From the NCBI RefSeq assembly GCF_001882345.1, contig NZ_MINL01000001.1, positions 2,193,705 through 2,257,704 on the forward strand: DNA of 64,000 nt, in the 5' to 3' direction. Origin of the DNA: Halomonas sp. QHL1. Its GTDB lineage: Bacteria; Pseudomonadota; Gammaproteobacteria; Pseudomonadales; Halomonadaceae. Below, one piece after another: positions 34,615 to 43,169 of this stretch (position 1 is the first letter of the stretch; every line of letters starts with the position of its first letter). The notes beneath the pieces were generated by a model that saw only the letters and a list, made by a program, of their open reading frames with translations, ran no database searches and was not told where the DNA came from. The translations under genes and the position numbers were made by a program.

Positions 34615-34947
34615 TCACCCTTGTTTGGCTGCTTTCTTTTTGGCGTGGTGCGCTTCCCATGCTGCCATCTGTTCCGGCGTGGCAGGCGGCTGGTAAAGCT
34701 CTTTCCACTCGCTATAGGGCATACCGTATACGTACTCACGGGCCTCGTCGTAATTGAGGCTTTCATCCCGCGCTTCAGCGGCGCTAACCAGCCATTTCGA
34801 TAAGCAGTTGCGGCAAAAGTCCGCCAGGATCATCAGGTCGATATTCTGAACATCTTTGTTATCGTCCAGATGCTGTAGCAAGCGCCGAAACGCGGCGGCT
34901 TCAAGCTCGGTGCGCGTGTTTGGGTTTAACTCATCAAACGCTGACAT
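34615..34947 (-). CDS. DUF1244 family protein
   Basis: 110 aa, soluble, helical, with a Cys-containing core LADFCRNCLSKW and the segment YVYGMPYSEWKELYQPPAT, which is recognisable as DUF1244. The last residues are Lys/Ala rich. No function is known for the family. It precedes moaB and moeA on the same strand with almost no spacing, so it may be co-expressed with cofactor synthesis. Confidence 0.8.
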   Translation of the reverse strand: MSAFDELNPNTRTELEAAAFRRLLQHLDDNKDVQNIDLMILADFCRNCLSKWLVSAAEARDESLNYDEAREYVYGMPYSEWKELYQPPATPEQMAAWEAHHAKKKAAKQG

Positions 34948-34985
34948 AACCGTTCCTCTAATAAATATGACTTGTGTTCAAGCAT

Positions 34986-35016
34986 AACAAAAGACACCGC
35001 CGGAAGGCGGTGTCTT
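34986..35016 (-). terminator. Rho-independent terminator of the formate dehydrogenase operon
   Basis: An 11-bp perfect stem (AAGACACCGCC / GGCGGTGTCTT) with a 4-nt loop, followed on the minus strand by TTTTG. It begins 19 nt past the stop of the gamma-subunit gene and separates fdh from the DUF1244-moaB-moeA unit. Confidence 0.85.
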
Positions 35017-35035
35017 AGCTACCATGATGTGATCA

Positions 35036-36136
35036 TCAACTGGTTCGCGTCGCCGACGGTTCACCGCTGCCACCAGATGACTTGCGAGCCGCCACCTCTT
35101 CTTCCGATAGCGTTTGATCTTTGACCTCGTCGTACCACAAATTGTGGTGCTCTTTGGCCCAAGTCTCATCCACGTAGCCCGTGGTCATACCCTCTAGCGC
35201 GCCTTCGGTACCCAGCGTGCCGATATAGATATGCCCGAGGGAAACCGCCGTAAGCCCCAAGGCACCCAATGCGTGGATAATATGGGCCCACTGCATGGTG
35301 TCACGGCTTTGGTTGAAGTTGGGGAAGTCGAGCACGAAGCCACTGGCAATGACGAGAATACCGACCGTCGCCAAAAGCCAATACCAAGCCTTCTCCCCAC
35401 CGTTGGCAAAGCCTGCATCAACATGCTTTTTGCCAATCATACCGCCGCCCTTCTTGAACCATACCCAGTCGTGCTTTTTGGGGATGTTTTGTTTGATCAA
35501 GCTGACCAGCAGAATGACGAGCAAAATGCCAAAGATCGGCCCTAGGTAGTTGTGCAGCACTTTCGTGGCCGCAATCATCCACGCCCAAATCCCATCGCCA
35601 AACAGTGGACGGAATACAAACTTGCCAAATAGCAGCGTCATTCCAGTCAGCGCCAGAATGATAAACAGCGTTGCTACCGTCCAGTGCAGCGCGCGCTTCA
35701 TCAGCGTCCACCGCAAGAGCAGGCGGCCCGTGCGCGGCGCCTCAAGCTCCTTACGCCCAACAATTAAGTAGAACAGCGTGATCAGCGCCGCCATGCCAAA
35801 TACCGCAATCAAACCAAACGGCGATACCCAGCGGTTACGAATTTGCCGCCAGGTTTCACCGCTTGAATTGATCAGGTTGTAGTTACTGTCAGCACGTGAA
35901 TCACGGTAGTTAGCCCCGGTTTCTCCACTACGTACCTGACGCCACTGGTCGGCGGTAATGCCAGGAGCGGCAGTGGTCATTTCGCGATCGGGATCTGCTT
36001 GGGCCACCGCCACTTGCGTGAAGCCGAGGCTTAGCACCAAAGCAAGCGCCACCAACATAAAGCGCCAAATGCCCAGGGCGAGCCCTTTACCTGAGCGCGG
36101 CACCCCACCGGGTGCCTGTGCAGTCAACAGGTTCAT
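35036..36136 (-). CDS. fdhC: Formate dehydrogenase cytochrome b gamma subunit
   Basis: Membrane anchor and quinone-reducing diheme cytochrome b, 366 aa. An N-terminal signal-like segment and an extra periplasmic stretch (about 48-105) precede the four-helix FdnI-type core: VSPFGLIAVFGMAALITLFYLIVG, the His-bearing MKRALHWTVATLFIILALTGMTL, KVLHNYLGPIFG and WAHIIHALGALGLTAVSLGHIYIG. The His in these helices are the expected heme ligands. Follows the beta subunit by 11 nt. It is longer than E. coli FdnI (217 aa), as in Shewanella/Pseudomonas-type enzymes. Confidence 0.92.
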   Translation of the reverse strand: MNLLTAQAPGGVPRSGKGLALGIWRFMLVALALVLSLGFTQVAVAQADPDREMTTAAPGITADQWRQVRSGETGANYRDSRADSNYNLINSSGETWRQIRNRWVSPFGLIAVFGMAALITLFYLIVGRKELEAPRTGRLLLRWTLMKRALHWTVATLFIILALTGMTLLFGKFVFRPLFGDGIWAWMIAATKVLHNYLGPIFGILLVILLVSLIKQNIPKKHDWVWFKKGGGMIGKKHVDAGFANGGEKAWYWLLATVGILVIASGFVLDFPNFNQSRDTMQWAHIIHALGALGLTAVSLGHIYIGTLGTEGALEGMTTGYVDETWAKEHHNLWYDEVKDQTLSEEEVAARKSSGGSGEPSATRTS

Positions 36137-36147
36137 GACACGCCTCC

Positions 36148-36762
36148 TTACCCTTTATGGGCAGCATCATAGGCTAGGTTGTCGGCACTGGCCTGGGGGT
36201 TATTAGACCAGGCGCCATCTTTGTGGCCGCGATGTACAACGCGCTGACGGAAGATATCGGCAACGTCTTGGGCATCACCGGCAAGCAGCGCTTTGGTGGA
36301 GCACATCTCCGCACACAGCGGCAGCTTACCTTCGGCAATGCGGTTGGAGCCGTACTTCTCGTACTCCTCTTCTTTGCTTTCGGCCGGGCCGCCCGCGCAA
36401 AAGGTGCATTTGTCCATCTTGCCGCGCTCACCAAAGGCATCCTGCTGGGGAAACTGCGGGGCGCCAAACGGGCAGGCGTATAGGCAGTAGCCACAGCCGA
36501 TACACAGGTCTTTGTCGTGCAGCACGATCCCGTCATCAGTTTTGTAGAAGCAGTCGGTGGGGCATACCGCCATGCAAGGGGCATCGTCACAGTGCATGCA
36601 AGCGACGGAGATGGACATTTCATCCGCTTCACCGTCGTTAAGCGTAACCACGCGGCGGCGCTGAATGCCCCACTCGACATCGTTGGCATTTTTACAGGCG
36701 GTGACGCAGCCGTTGCACTCGATGCAGCGTTCGGCGTCACACATAAATTTCATTTGAGCCAT
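36148..36762 (-). CDS. fdhB: Formate dehydrogenase iron-sulfur beta subunit
   Basis: 204 aa electron-transfer subunit with four [4Fe-4S] sites: CDAERCIECNGCVTAC, CMHCDDAPCMAVCPTDCF, CIGCGYCLYACPFGAPQF, and a further Cys set including CTFCAGG and PLCAEMC. Unlike E. coli FdnH it has no C-terminal membrane helix, so attachment must be through the gamma subunit. It carries electrons from the molybdenum subunit to the cytochrome b. Upstream hairpin at 36780-36801. Confidence 0.93.
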   Translation of the reverse strand: MAQMKFMCDAERCIECNGCVTACKNANDVEWGIQRRRVVTLNDGEADEMSISVACMHCDDAPCMAVCPTDCFYKTDDGIVLHDKDLCIGCGYCLYACPFGAPQFPQQDAFGERGKMDKCTFCAGGPAESKEEEYEKYGSNRIAEGKLPLCAEMCSTKALLAGDAQDVADIFRQRVVHRGHKDGAWSNNPQASADNLAYDAAHKG

Positions 36763-36779
36763 GGTGTTCTCCTCATACC

Positions 36780-36801
36780 GGTGCGGGATGGCTCCCGCAC
36801 C
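36780..36801 (-). promoter_or_regulatory. Intercistronic hairpin between fdhA and fdhB
   Basis: GGTGCGGG (36780-36787) and CCCGCACC (36794-36801) form a perfect 8-bp stem with a 6-nt loop in the 64-nt gap between the alpha and beta genes. There is no T-run, so it is more likely an mRNA processing or stability element than a terminator. Confidence 0.5.
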
Positions 36802-36826
36802 GTAGTGCTGTCAGGTCGGTCGGGGC

Positions 36827-39679
36827 TTAAGCCCGCTCAATGCGGCAAATGGTGCACTTGGTCTCTTGCATCAGTGTCACCGGGTCGTAGCCATACGTGG
36901 TGGCGGTATTGGCCGCTTCACCAATGATGTACGGGTCCGACCCATCCGGGTAACGGTCGCGCAGGCTCTCGCCCTGGAACATGCCGCCAAAGTGGAACGG
37001 CATAAACGCCACGTTACGATCGACGCGAGGAGTGATCATGGCTTTGACCTTCACACGGCCCCCTTCTGCCCCTTCAACCCAAACATCGTCACCATCTTTA
37101 ATGCTGAGGTCGTTGGCGTCCGCCGGGTTGATCTCGACAAACATCTCCTGCTGCAGCTCGGCAAGCCACGACATGGAGCGCGTCTCTTCCCCGCCGCCTT
37201 CGTACTCAACCATTCGGCCAGAGGTGAGAATCATCGGATACTCGCCGCTGTTGTCGCGATCCTGAATGGTTTTGTACATGGTCGGCAGGCGCATGATGGA
37301 GTCGAAGTCGTCCCAAGTAGGGAAGCGTTCAACCAAATCACGCCGCGTGGTGTAGAGCGGCTCGCGGTGCTTCGGCACCTGGTCGGGGAAAGTCCAGACC
37401 ACGGCGCGTGCCTTGGCGTTGCCGTAGGGCGCACAGCCATGCTCAATGGTGACACGCTGGATACCGCCAGAAAGGTCGGTTTTCCAGTTTTTGCCTTCCG
37501 CCGCTTGCTTCTCTTCGGCGGTCAGGTCGTCCCACCAGCCCAGATCTTTAAGCAGTTGGTCGTTGAACTCCGGATAGCCGTCGTCGATATCGCCGCCCAC
37601 CGGCGCGGAACCTTCCGCCAGAAGGTTGATGCCATCACGCTCGATACCAAAACGAGCACGGAAGCCCATGCCGCCTTCCATCACCGGCACGCTGGTGTCG
37701 TAAAGATTAGGCGAGCCCGGGTGATTAAACTCGGGTGTGCCCCAGCAGGGCCACGGCAAGCCGTAGTAATCCCCATCCGCCGGACCGCCCTCTGCGCGCA
37801 GGTTCTCAAAGCTGAAGGTGTGCCAGTTTTTCTGGTGTTCTTTAAGACGCTCGGGGCTTTGCCCGGTGTAGCCCACCGTCCACATACCGCTGTTGATTTC
37901 GCGCAGAATATCATCGATGAGCGGCTCATCACCGTTCATCTGATAGTTCTTAACCAGCTCATTACCGAAGCCCAGCTTACGAGCAAACAGGTACATGATT
38001 TCGTGGTCGGGCTTGGACTCAAACAGCGGCTCAATCACGCGGTCACGCCACTGAATCGAACGGTTAGTCGCGGTGACACTGCCTGTGGTTTCGAACTGGG
38101 TGGCCGCTGGCAGCAGATACACGCCGTCGCTGCGGTCGTGCATTACGGCAGCAACGGTGGGATAAGGGTCAACGATGACCATCATCTCAAGCTTCTGCAT
38201 CGCTTTTTGCATCTCGACGCCGCGGGTCTGGGAGTTAACCGCATGGCCCCAGTAGAACATTGCTTTCAGCGCGGTACGCTGGGAGATGTTCTCGTCCTCT
38301 TCGAGCACGCCATCGACCCAGCGCGACACGGTAATGCCGCTGGTGTACATGGGCTTACCATCAGCGTACTCGGTATCGTCATAGCGGCCTTTAAGCCACT
38401 CGTAGTCGAGATTCCACACCTGCGCCCAGTGCTGCCAGGCACCTTCCGCCAAACCGTAGTAACCCGGCAATGAATCGCAGCCAAGGCCAAGGTCAGTTGC
38501 GCCCTGTACGTTATCGTGGCCGCGCAGGATGTTAGCGCCGCCGCCCGCCACACCAATATTCCCCAGCGCCAGCTCAAGAATGCAGTAAGCGCGGGTATTA
38601 TTGTTGCCGGTAGTGTGCTGGGTGCCGCCCATACACCAGACCACACAGCCAGGCCGGTTGTCGGAGAGGCGTTTGGCGACATCGTACATCTCGGCTTCAG
38701 GGACGCCGGTGACTTCTTCTACAACGCTGGGCGGGAAGTTGGCAACTTCAGCGCGCACTTCATCCATACCGTAAACGCGCTGATTGATGTACTCGTTGTC
38801 TTCCCAGCCATTTTCAAAAATGTGCCACAACAAGCCCCAAATGTAGGCGACGTCCGAACCGGGGCGTAGACGCACGTATTTGTTGGCCTTGGCGGCGGTA
38901 CGGGTAAAGCGCGGGTCAGCGACAATAATGTCACAATTATTGCGCTCTTTGGCGATCAGGATGTGCTGCATCGCCACCGGGTGCGCTTCACTGGGGTTAG
39001 AGCCAATGAACAGAATCGCCTTGCTGTTATGCATATCGTTGAGCGAGTTAGTCATCGCTCCATAACCCCAGGTATTCGCCACGCCCGCCACGGTGGTGGA
39101 GTGGCAAATACGCGCCTGGTGGTCGGTGTTGTTGGTGCCCCACAGCGAGGCAAGCTTGCGCATCAAATACGCCTGCTCGTTGCTGAACTTAGCCGAGCCC
39201 AGCCAGTAAACGCTGTCCGGGCCGTGCTCTTCGCGCAGCTCAAGCAGTTTGTCGCCAATCTCGTTAATGGCGTCATCCCAACTCATACGCTCCCACTCAC
39301 CCGCGACTAACTTCATCGGGTACTTGAGGCGTCGCGTTGAGTGACCGTGCTGGCGCAACGAAGCGCCTTTCGCGCAGTGCGCACCACGGTTGATGGGGTG
39401 ATCAAAAGCGGGTTCTTGCTTGGTCCAAATGCCCTCTTGAACTTCGGCATAAACGCCACAACCTACCGAACAGTGGGAGCAGATGGTGCGTTTGGTCTCG
39501 ACCGGCGAGTCCAGCACGGGGGTTTTGTCGGCTGCTTCCGAGCGCTGCATCATGGGCGCACCCATAAAGCCAACAGCGGCCACACCGCCGGTGGCAGCAC
39601 CGCTGCGTTTGAGGAACTGGCGACGGGAAATACCCAGCCCGGAGGCCTTGGGGGTGTCTGTTTTGCGAGTTAAGCGCAT
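36827..39679 (-). CDS. fdhA: Formate dehydrogenase molybdopterin alpha subunit (Cys type)
   Basis: Catalytic subunit oxidising formate to CO2, 950 aa. Tat signal (RRQFLKRSGAATGG) for periplasmic export as a folded holoenzyme. Proximal [4Fe-4S] cluster from Cys67, 70, 74 and 102 (CSHCSVGCGV, HCAKG). The molybdenum ligand is Cys192 (ARICHSTTVAG), where E. coli FdnG has selenocysteine; the codon is TGC, not TGA. Downstream, cofactor-binding stretches such as GSNPSEAHPVAM are typical, and the C-terminal molydopterin-binding domain is present. The C-terminus ends with two Cys (ETKCTICRIERA). Part of an operon running chaperone, small Tat protein, alpha, beta, gamma. Confidence 0.95.
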   Translation of the reverse strand: MRLTRKTDTPKASGLGISRRQFLKRSGAATGGVAAVGFMGAPMMQRSEAADKTPVLDSPVETKRTICSHCSVGCGVYAEVQEGIWTKQEPAFDHPINRGAHCAKGASLRQHGHSTRRLKYPMKLVAGEWERMSWDDAINEIGDKLLELREEHGPDSVYWLGSAKFSNEQAYLMRKLASLWGTNNTDHQARICHSTTVAGVANTWGYGAMTNSLNDMHNSKAILFIGSNPSEAHPVAMQHILIAKERNNCDIIVADPRFTRTAAKANKYVRLRPGSDVAYIWGLLWHIFENGWEDNEYINQRVYGMDEVRAEVANFPPSVVEEVTGVPEAEMYDVAKRLSDNRPGCVVWCMGGTQHTTGNNNTRAYCILELALGNIGVAGGGANILRGHDNVQGATDLGLGCDSLPGYYGLAEGAWQHWAQVWNLDYEWLKGRYDDTEYADGKPMYTSGITVSRWVDGVLEEDENISQRTALKAMFYWGHAVNSQTRGVEMQKAMQKLEMMVIVDPYPTVAAVMHDRSDGVYLLPAATQFETTGSVTATNRSIQWRDRVIEPLFESKPDHEIMYLFARKLGFGNELVKNYQMNGDEPLIDDILREINSGMWTVGYTGQSPERLKEHQKNWHTFSFENLRAEGGPADGDYYGLPWPCWGTPEFNHPGSPNLYDTSVPVMEGGMGFRARFGIERDGINLLAEGSAPVGGDIDDGYPEFNDQLLKDLGWWDDLTAEEKQAAEGKNWKTDLSGGIQRVTIEHGCAPYGNAKARAVVWTFPDQVPKHREPLYTTRRDLVERFPTWDDFDSIMRLPTMYKTIQDRDNSGEYPMILTSGRMVEYEGGGEETRSMSWLAELQQEMFVEINPADANDLSIKDGDDVWVEGAEGGRVKVKAMITPRVDRNVAFMPFHFGGMFQGESLRDRYPDGSDPYIIGEAANTATTYGYDPVTLMQETKCTICRIERA

Positions 39680-39703
39680 GGCAAATCTCCTGGCATTCCG
39701 CCG

Positions 39704-39904
39704 TCAGTCACGCAGCGAGGCGTAGTAAGCACGGACGTGATCAGTCTCACGGTAGTTAACCGTTGGTTTTTCGTCTTTCACCGGGGCAGTGTCAGCCTGT
39801 GCCAGAGTGACATGACCGACTGCCGCCGCGGCGCCAGCCGCGGCGGTTCCCAACCCTACGGTTTTCATAAACCGGCGGCGCTCAGCGTTGTGTGACGGTT
39901 GCAT
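39704..39904 (-). CDS. Small Tat-signal protein of the formate dehydrogenase operon (FdhX-like)
   Basis: 66 aa from the ATG at 39904, which has GAGGAG on the minus strand about 7 nt away; an ATG 6 codons upstream lacks one. The sequence is little more than a twin-arginine signal (ERRRFMKTVGLGTAAAGAAA, ending AQA) and a polar tail of about 24 residues with no Cys. Such proteins occur before fdhA in Shewanella-type clusters, but their role is not established. Possibly a Tat escort or structural subunit of the enzyme. Confidence 0.8.
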   Translation of the reverse strand: MQPSHNAERRRFMKTVGLGTAAAGAAAAVGHVTLAQADTAPVKDEKPTVNYRETDHVRAYYASLRD

Positions 39905-39988
39905 GGGTTTCTCCTCTTGCATGCTTTTTTGTGCGGGTCTTTTTATGCTGTTTTTAGCTTTTTTGCTGTTTCTTTTATGAAGCCTGCG

Positions 39989-40618
39989 TTAAGGCTCAAG
40001 AATACGCACTGGCGTATGGCCCGCATCAACCCTCAAGCGAGCCTGTTCACTCTCCATAAAAGCGCTACCTAACTGCCCCAGCGCTGCATAGAAAGCGGTG
40101 TCTACCTGCCCCAGGTCGGCAAAACAGCCGGCCGCCCAAGGGGCTAAATGTTGGCTAAAGAAATAGCCCTGCTCTGAACTTTCAGCGTCAATCAGCATTG
40201 CCATGACTTCACACAGGGCCGCCAAGTGATCTTCAGGGTCCCGAGTATGCTCACTGCGTTCAAAGCCGAGTACTTTTAGGTCCTGGCGCAGTGCCACCAG
40301 CGCCGCTTCCATCAGTTCGCCGTTGCGGTACCAGGAGGCATAAGGCACTACATCACCTTGAATCACACCCACCAAGTGGCGAAAGTGGGCGCGCTGAAGT
40401 CGCTCAACGTCATCGCCGCCCTGTTCAGTATCGGCGGCAGCGACTGCCAACGACTGCCAGCACTCTGCAAGACGGCTGCCGTCCTGCTCGATAGCCAGCT
40501 CAGCCAGCCAGTTGAGTAACTCAGTATCCGGCGCTTGGCGCAGCAGTGTGGCTAACAGCCGGTAGATATCGGCGCGTAGCGCATCCGCTTCTTTAAGCGT
40601 GGGCAGTGCATCCGTCAT
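39989..40618 (-). CDS. TorD-family molybdoenzyme chaperone
   Basis: 209 aa, all-helical, matching the TorD/DmsD/NarJ class of dedicated chaperones that bind the Tat signal and apo-enzyme during cofactor loading. Seen: the first helix ALRADIYRLLATLLRQAP, HFRHLVGVIQGDVVPYASW, and the EDHLAALCEVMAMLI helix. Located just upstream of the Tat-signal protein and the alpha subunit, so it very likely serves FdhA. The preceding ferredoxin gene ends 4 nt away. Confidence 0.85.
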   Translation of the reverse strand: MTDALPTLKEADALRADIYRLLATLLRQAPDTELLNWLAELAIEQDGSRLAECWQSLAVAAADTEQGGDDVERLQRAHFRHLVGVIQGDVVPYASWYRNGELMEAALVALRQDLKVLGFERSEHTRDPEDHLAALCEVMAMLIDAESSEQGYFFSQHLAPWAAGCFADLGQVDTAFYAALGQLGSAFMESEQARLRVDAGHTPVRILEP

Positions 40619-40622
40619 CGGC

Positions 40623-42350
40623 TTATACCTTCAGTTGCGCGTCGGGATCGCGAATCATGGTTTTCCAGACATCTTTTACCCGGCAGTCTTCGCACATTTC
40701 CAGGCGGATCATCGCCTCACCGGCAAAGTAGGGGTGGTTAGCCAGCTTCTGTTTAATAGTAGCGACCGTGCTGACGGTGGCAAACGGCTTACCGCAGTTG
40801 ATGCACTCAAAAGCGGCTTCTTCGTGGCAGATGTGGCGCGTTTCGCGGGCATCGGATGCCAGGAAGCCGGGTATCAGAGTAATCGCATTTTCCGGGCAAG
40901 CCTGCTCACACAAATCACACTGCACACAATCCGCTTCAAGAAAGCTCAGCGCGGGCGTGTTGCCGCCTGATTTTAATGCCGGCGTCGGGCAGTTGCTGAC
41001 GCAGGCATGGCAGAGCGTGCAGGCATCGCTATCGACTTGAATGGCGCCGTAGGCAGCGCCTACCGGCATGGCAACCCGCTCACCGCTGGGGTTACCCAAT
41101 TCAGCCAGCTTGGCCAGCACGCGGTTCAAACGCGCACGCTTTTCTGGCTCTGGCAGGCTAAGCGGTGACTCTGTCAACGGCGTTAGCGCCGGTAGCGCAT
41201 CCCGGCCTGCTGCATCGGCTATCTCGATGAGTTTTACGCGAGCACGGTCATGGCCTAAGGCGTCTAGCAGGGCATGCGTCTGGGCGACTTGATCGGTCAA
41301 AAAGGCACTTAAGCGGGCGGGCATATTGGGATGCAGCTGGATACGCACTTCGGCGGCACCGGTGGCCAGAGCGGTTAGCCACTGGTCATGGCCCGCTGCA
41401 CCCAGCTCTTCTAGCGGTGCATCGATGATATGGCCTGCGGTGACGACACCCGCTGCGCGCTCTGCATCTTGGGAATCATGGGTAATAAAGCGCAGCACCG
41501 GCGCTTGGCCACCTGCTTCGCGGTAGGCGCCCAGCCACGCAGAGAGCGTATCCTGCTGGCGGCGCGTTTCCGGTAGGCGAAATTCGATAGCGCCGGTGGG
41601 GCAAGCGCTGGTGCAACTTCCTACGCCTTGGCAGAGAAAGGGATCAATCTCGATGTGAGATTCAATCCGCCCCTGGATGCTGGAGATAGCATCCGCCGGG
41701 CAAACATCCAAACAACGGGTACAGCCAATATTGCCGCTGGTGGAGTGGGCACATAAGTCGCTGTTGACCTGAAAATAGCGCGGCTTGTCGAATTCGCCCA
41801 CTAGCCCCACAAAATCGTCGAGAGTGTCGCTGCGCTGCTCGACATCCTGCCACTGCATTACCACATAACCCGGCGGCGGTAGTTCCCAGCGCTGGGTGTG
41901 GGTAGTGGCGGCAAGATCGAGGATAAGGTCAAAGTTATCGCGCTCAATCAGTGCACGGGCGAGATCCAGCGGTGAGTCGGCGTCGTCGAGCTGGACGCTA
42001 AAAGCGCCTAAATAGCCGTTAATGCGCAGCTGGCTAAGTTGCCCCTGGGACAGCGCCTGGGAGACCAGCGGCTCGCTAGCCCCAGCAGGATCGACTGCAT
42101 CGTCTCTCAGCGTGGTCGTATCAGACTCAGTAACTAGTAGCGTAAGCGATGCCAAGCCGCGCCCTTGAAGCGCGCGAGCGGCTGGATAAACGTCGTCGGC
42201 CGAACCTATTAACAGCGCATGACCACGGCTGTGATAAGTCACATTGGCAGGCGTTAGATTAGCGGGCCAGGAGATACGCTGGCGTACCGTCTCCCGAGCC
42301 TCGGCATTGCGCTGGTCGTCTAACGACGCCAGTTGGATTCGTTGGTTCAT
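40623..42350 (-). CDS. Multi-cluster 4Fe-4S ferredoxin-like protein of the fdh operon
   Basis: 575 aa soluble protein. Four ferredoxin motifs are visible: CTRCLDVCPADAI (preceded by CAHSTSGNIGC), CQGVGSCTSACPTGAI, CTLCHACVSNCPTPAL and CVQCDLCEQACPENAI. A C-terminal zinc-ribbon-like set (CHEEAAFECINCGKPF and CEDCRVKD) follows. The first 190 residues lack Cys except near the end. This protein is common in fdh clusters of Shewanella and Pseudomonas, possibly as an electron carrier or as a maturation scaffold. The exact role is unknown. First gene of the chaperone-fdh operon; upstream gap carries a weak promoter. Confidence 0.85.
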   Translation of the reverse strand: MNQRIQLASLDDQRNAEARETVRQRISWPANLTPANVTYHSRGHALLIGSADDVYPAARALQGRGLASLTLLVTESDTTTLRDDAVDPAGASEPLVSQALSQGQLSQLRINGYLGAFSVQLDDADSPLDLARALIERDNFDLILDLAATTHTQRWELPPPGYVVMQWQDVEQRSDTLDDFVGLVGEFDKPRYFQVNSDLCAHSTSGNIGCTRCLDVCPADAISSIQGRIESHIEIDPFLCQGVGSCTSACPTGAIEFRLPETRRQQDTLSAWLGAYREAGGQAPVLRFITHDSQDAERAAGVVTAGHIIDAPLEELGAAGHDQWLTALATGAAEVRIQLHPNMPARLSAFLTDQVAQTHALLDALGHDRARVKLIEIADAAGRDALPALTPLTESPLSLPEPEKRARLNRVLAKLAELGNPSGERVAMPVGAAYGAIQVDSDACTLCHACVSNCPTPALKSGGNTPALSFLEADCVQCDLCEQACPENAITLIPGFLASDARETRHICHEEAAFECINCGKPFATVSTVATIKQKLANHPYFAGEAMIRLEMCEDCRVKDVWKTMIRDPDAQLKV

Positions 42351-42378
42351 GCGCTCTCACGGTCAGGGAATAATTCTT

Positions 42379-42407
42379 ATTATATTTTTGAGTTATATAT
42401 TTAACTA
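42379..42407 (-). promoter_or_regulatory. Possible promoter of the ferredoxin-chaperone-fdh operon
   Basis: On the minus strand, TAGTTA, a 17-bp spacer and a perfect TATAAT lie in a very AT-rich stretch, about 30 nt before the start at 42350. The -35 is weak (3 of 6). The gap to the DUF3306 gene is 228 nt and holds nothing else recognisable. Confidence 0.35.
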
Positions 42408-42578
42408 TTGTGGCATAACAATGCGTTGAAGCTAAGTTCAGCCTATGGCGAAATGTGTATTTTGCCAACCTGATTACCGTCAACGCTGCCAACGCTGCCC
42501 ACCGTTAACACATCCAACACGTTGACTTTTATAAATTTAGCGTCGATATCATGTTTTCGTCTTAGACCAGAAAAATAA

Positions 42579-43169
42579 TCAGACTGGTCGTCTAGCGGAG
42601 TTTTTTACAATTTTGTCACTGTCAGCGCAAGGCGTTGGATTCTCTTCCTCTAACGCGGTCGCTTGCTCATTTGTCGGTTCGTCGGCTGCCAGCTCTTTTT
42701 GGGACTCGGTTTCGGCTTCGTCTAACGACTTATCAACCGCCTCTTCCACTTTATGCGTCCAGCGGCGCAGTTTACTGGCGAGCTCAGAGCCCATGGGCTT
42801 TAACAGCTTATTATAGTCGGCATCGTAGTCATCTAGGCCATCGCGAACGTTGTAGTTACCGGTGGCCCACAGGCGTTTCAAAGCACGCCGCCGCAGGGCT
42901 CCACTAACTCCTGGCACCATAAAGGCGCTAAAGTCGCTGCCCGCTTCCAGCGTTTCGGGGTCTGGCAAGGTGTGGTCGAGGCTGCCCGGTTCGGGCGGTG
43001 TCTGCGTTGTGTCGGGGTCATGGTGTGGCGGCTCTACTTCATTTGGCGAAGCATTCGACTCGGCTGCCAGTTCATCAACAGACTCTTCAACAGGCAGTGA
43101 CGCTGGCGGCGCATCCTGCTCTTGGGGAACATTTCGTTTTAGTCGCGACCAGCGCTCTAGGCGGCTCAT
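42579..43169 (-). CDS. DUF3306 protein of the formate dehydrogenase cluster
   Basis: 196 aa, very acidic and low in complexity except for a conserved centre: FMVPGVSGALRRRALKRLW and YNVRDGLDDYDADYNKL. That segment identifies DUF3306. The N-terminus (SRLERWSRLKR) is short and basic. Partner of the DUF3305 gene, which it overlaps by 4 nt. These proteins are found next to fdh genes in many proteobacteria; function unknown. Confidence 0.85.
   Translation of the reverse strand: MSRLERWSRLKRNVPQEQDAPPASLPVEESVDELAAESNASPNEVEPPHHDPDTTQTPPEPGSLDHTLPDPETLEAGSDFSAFMVPGVSGALRRRALKRLWATGNYNVRDGLDDYDADYNKLLKPMGSELASKLRRWTHKVEEAVDKSLDEAETESQKELAADEPTNEQATALEEENPTPCADSDKIVKNSARRPV

Noticed and set aside
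36866..38473. Open frame of about 535 codons on the plus strand
   Set aside because: It is antisense to fdhA, in a frame kept open by GC-rich codon bias. The minus-strand protein has complete catalytic motifs, and the plus-strand product resembles no family.
39090..39120. Selenocysteine in the formate dehydrogenase alpha subunit
   Set aside because: The codon at the metal-ligand position is TGC (Cys192); there is no in-frame TGA and so no need for a SECIS element.
42412..42425. TGGCAT...TGC sigma-54-like element in the gap before the ferredoxin gene
   Set aside because: The GG-GC spacing is 9 rather than 10 nt, which inactivates such promoters, and it faces away from the gene.
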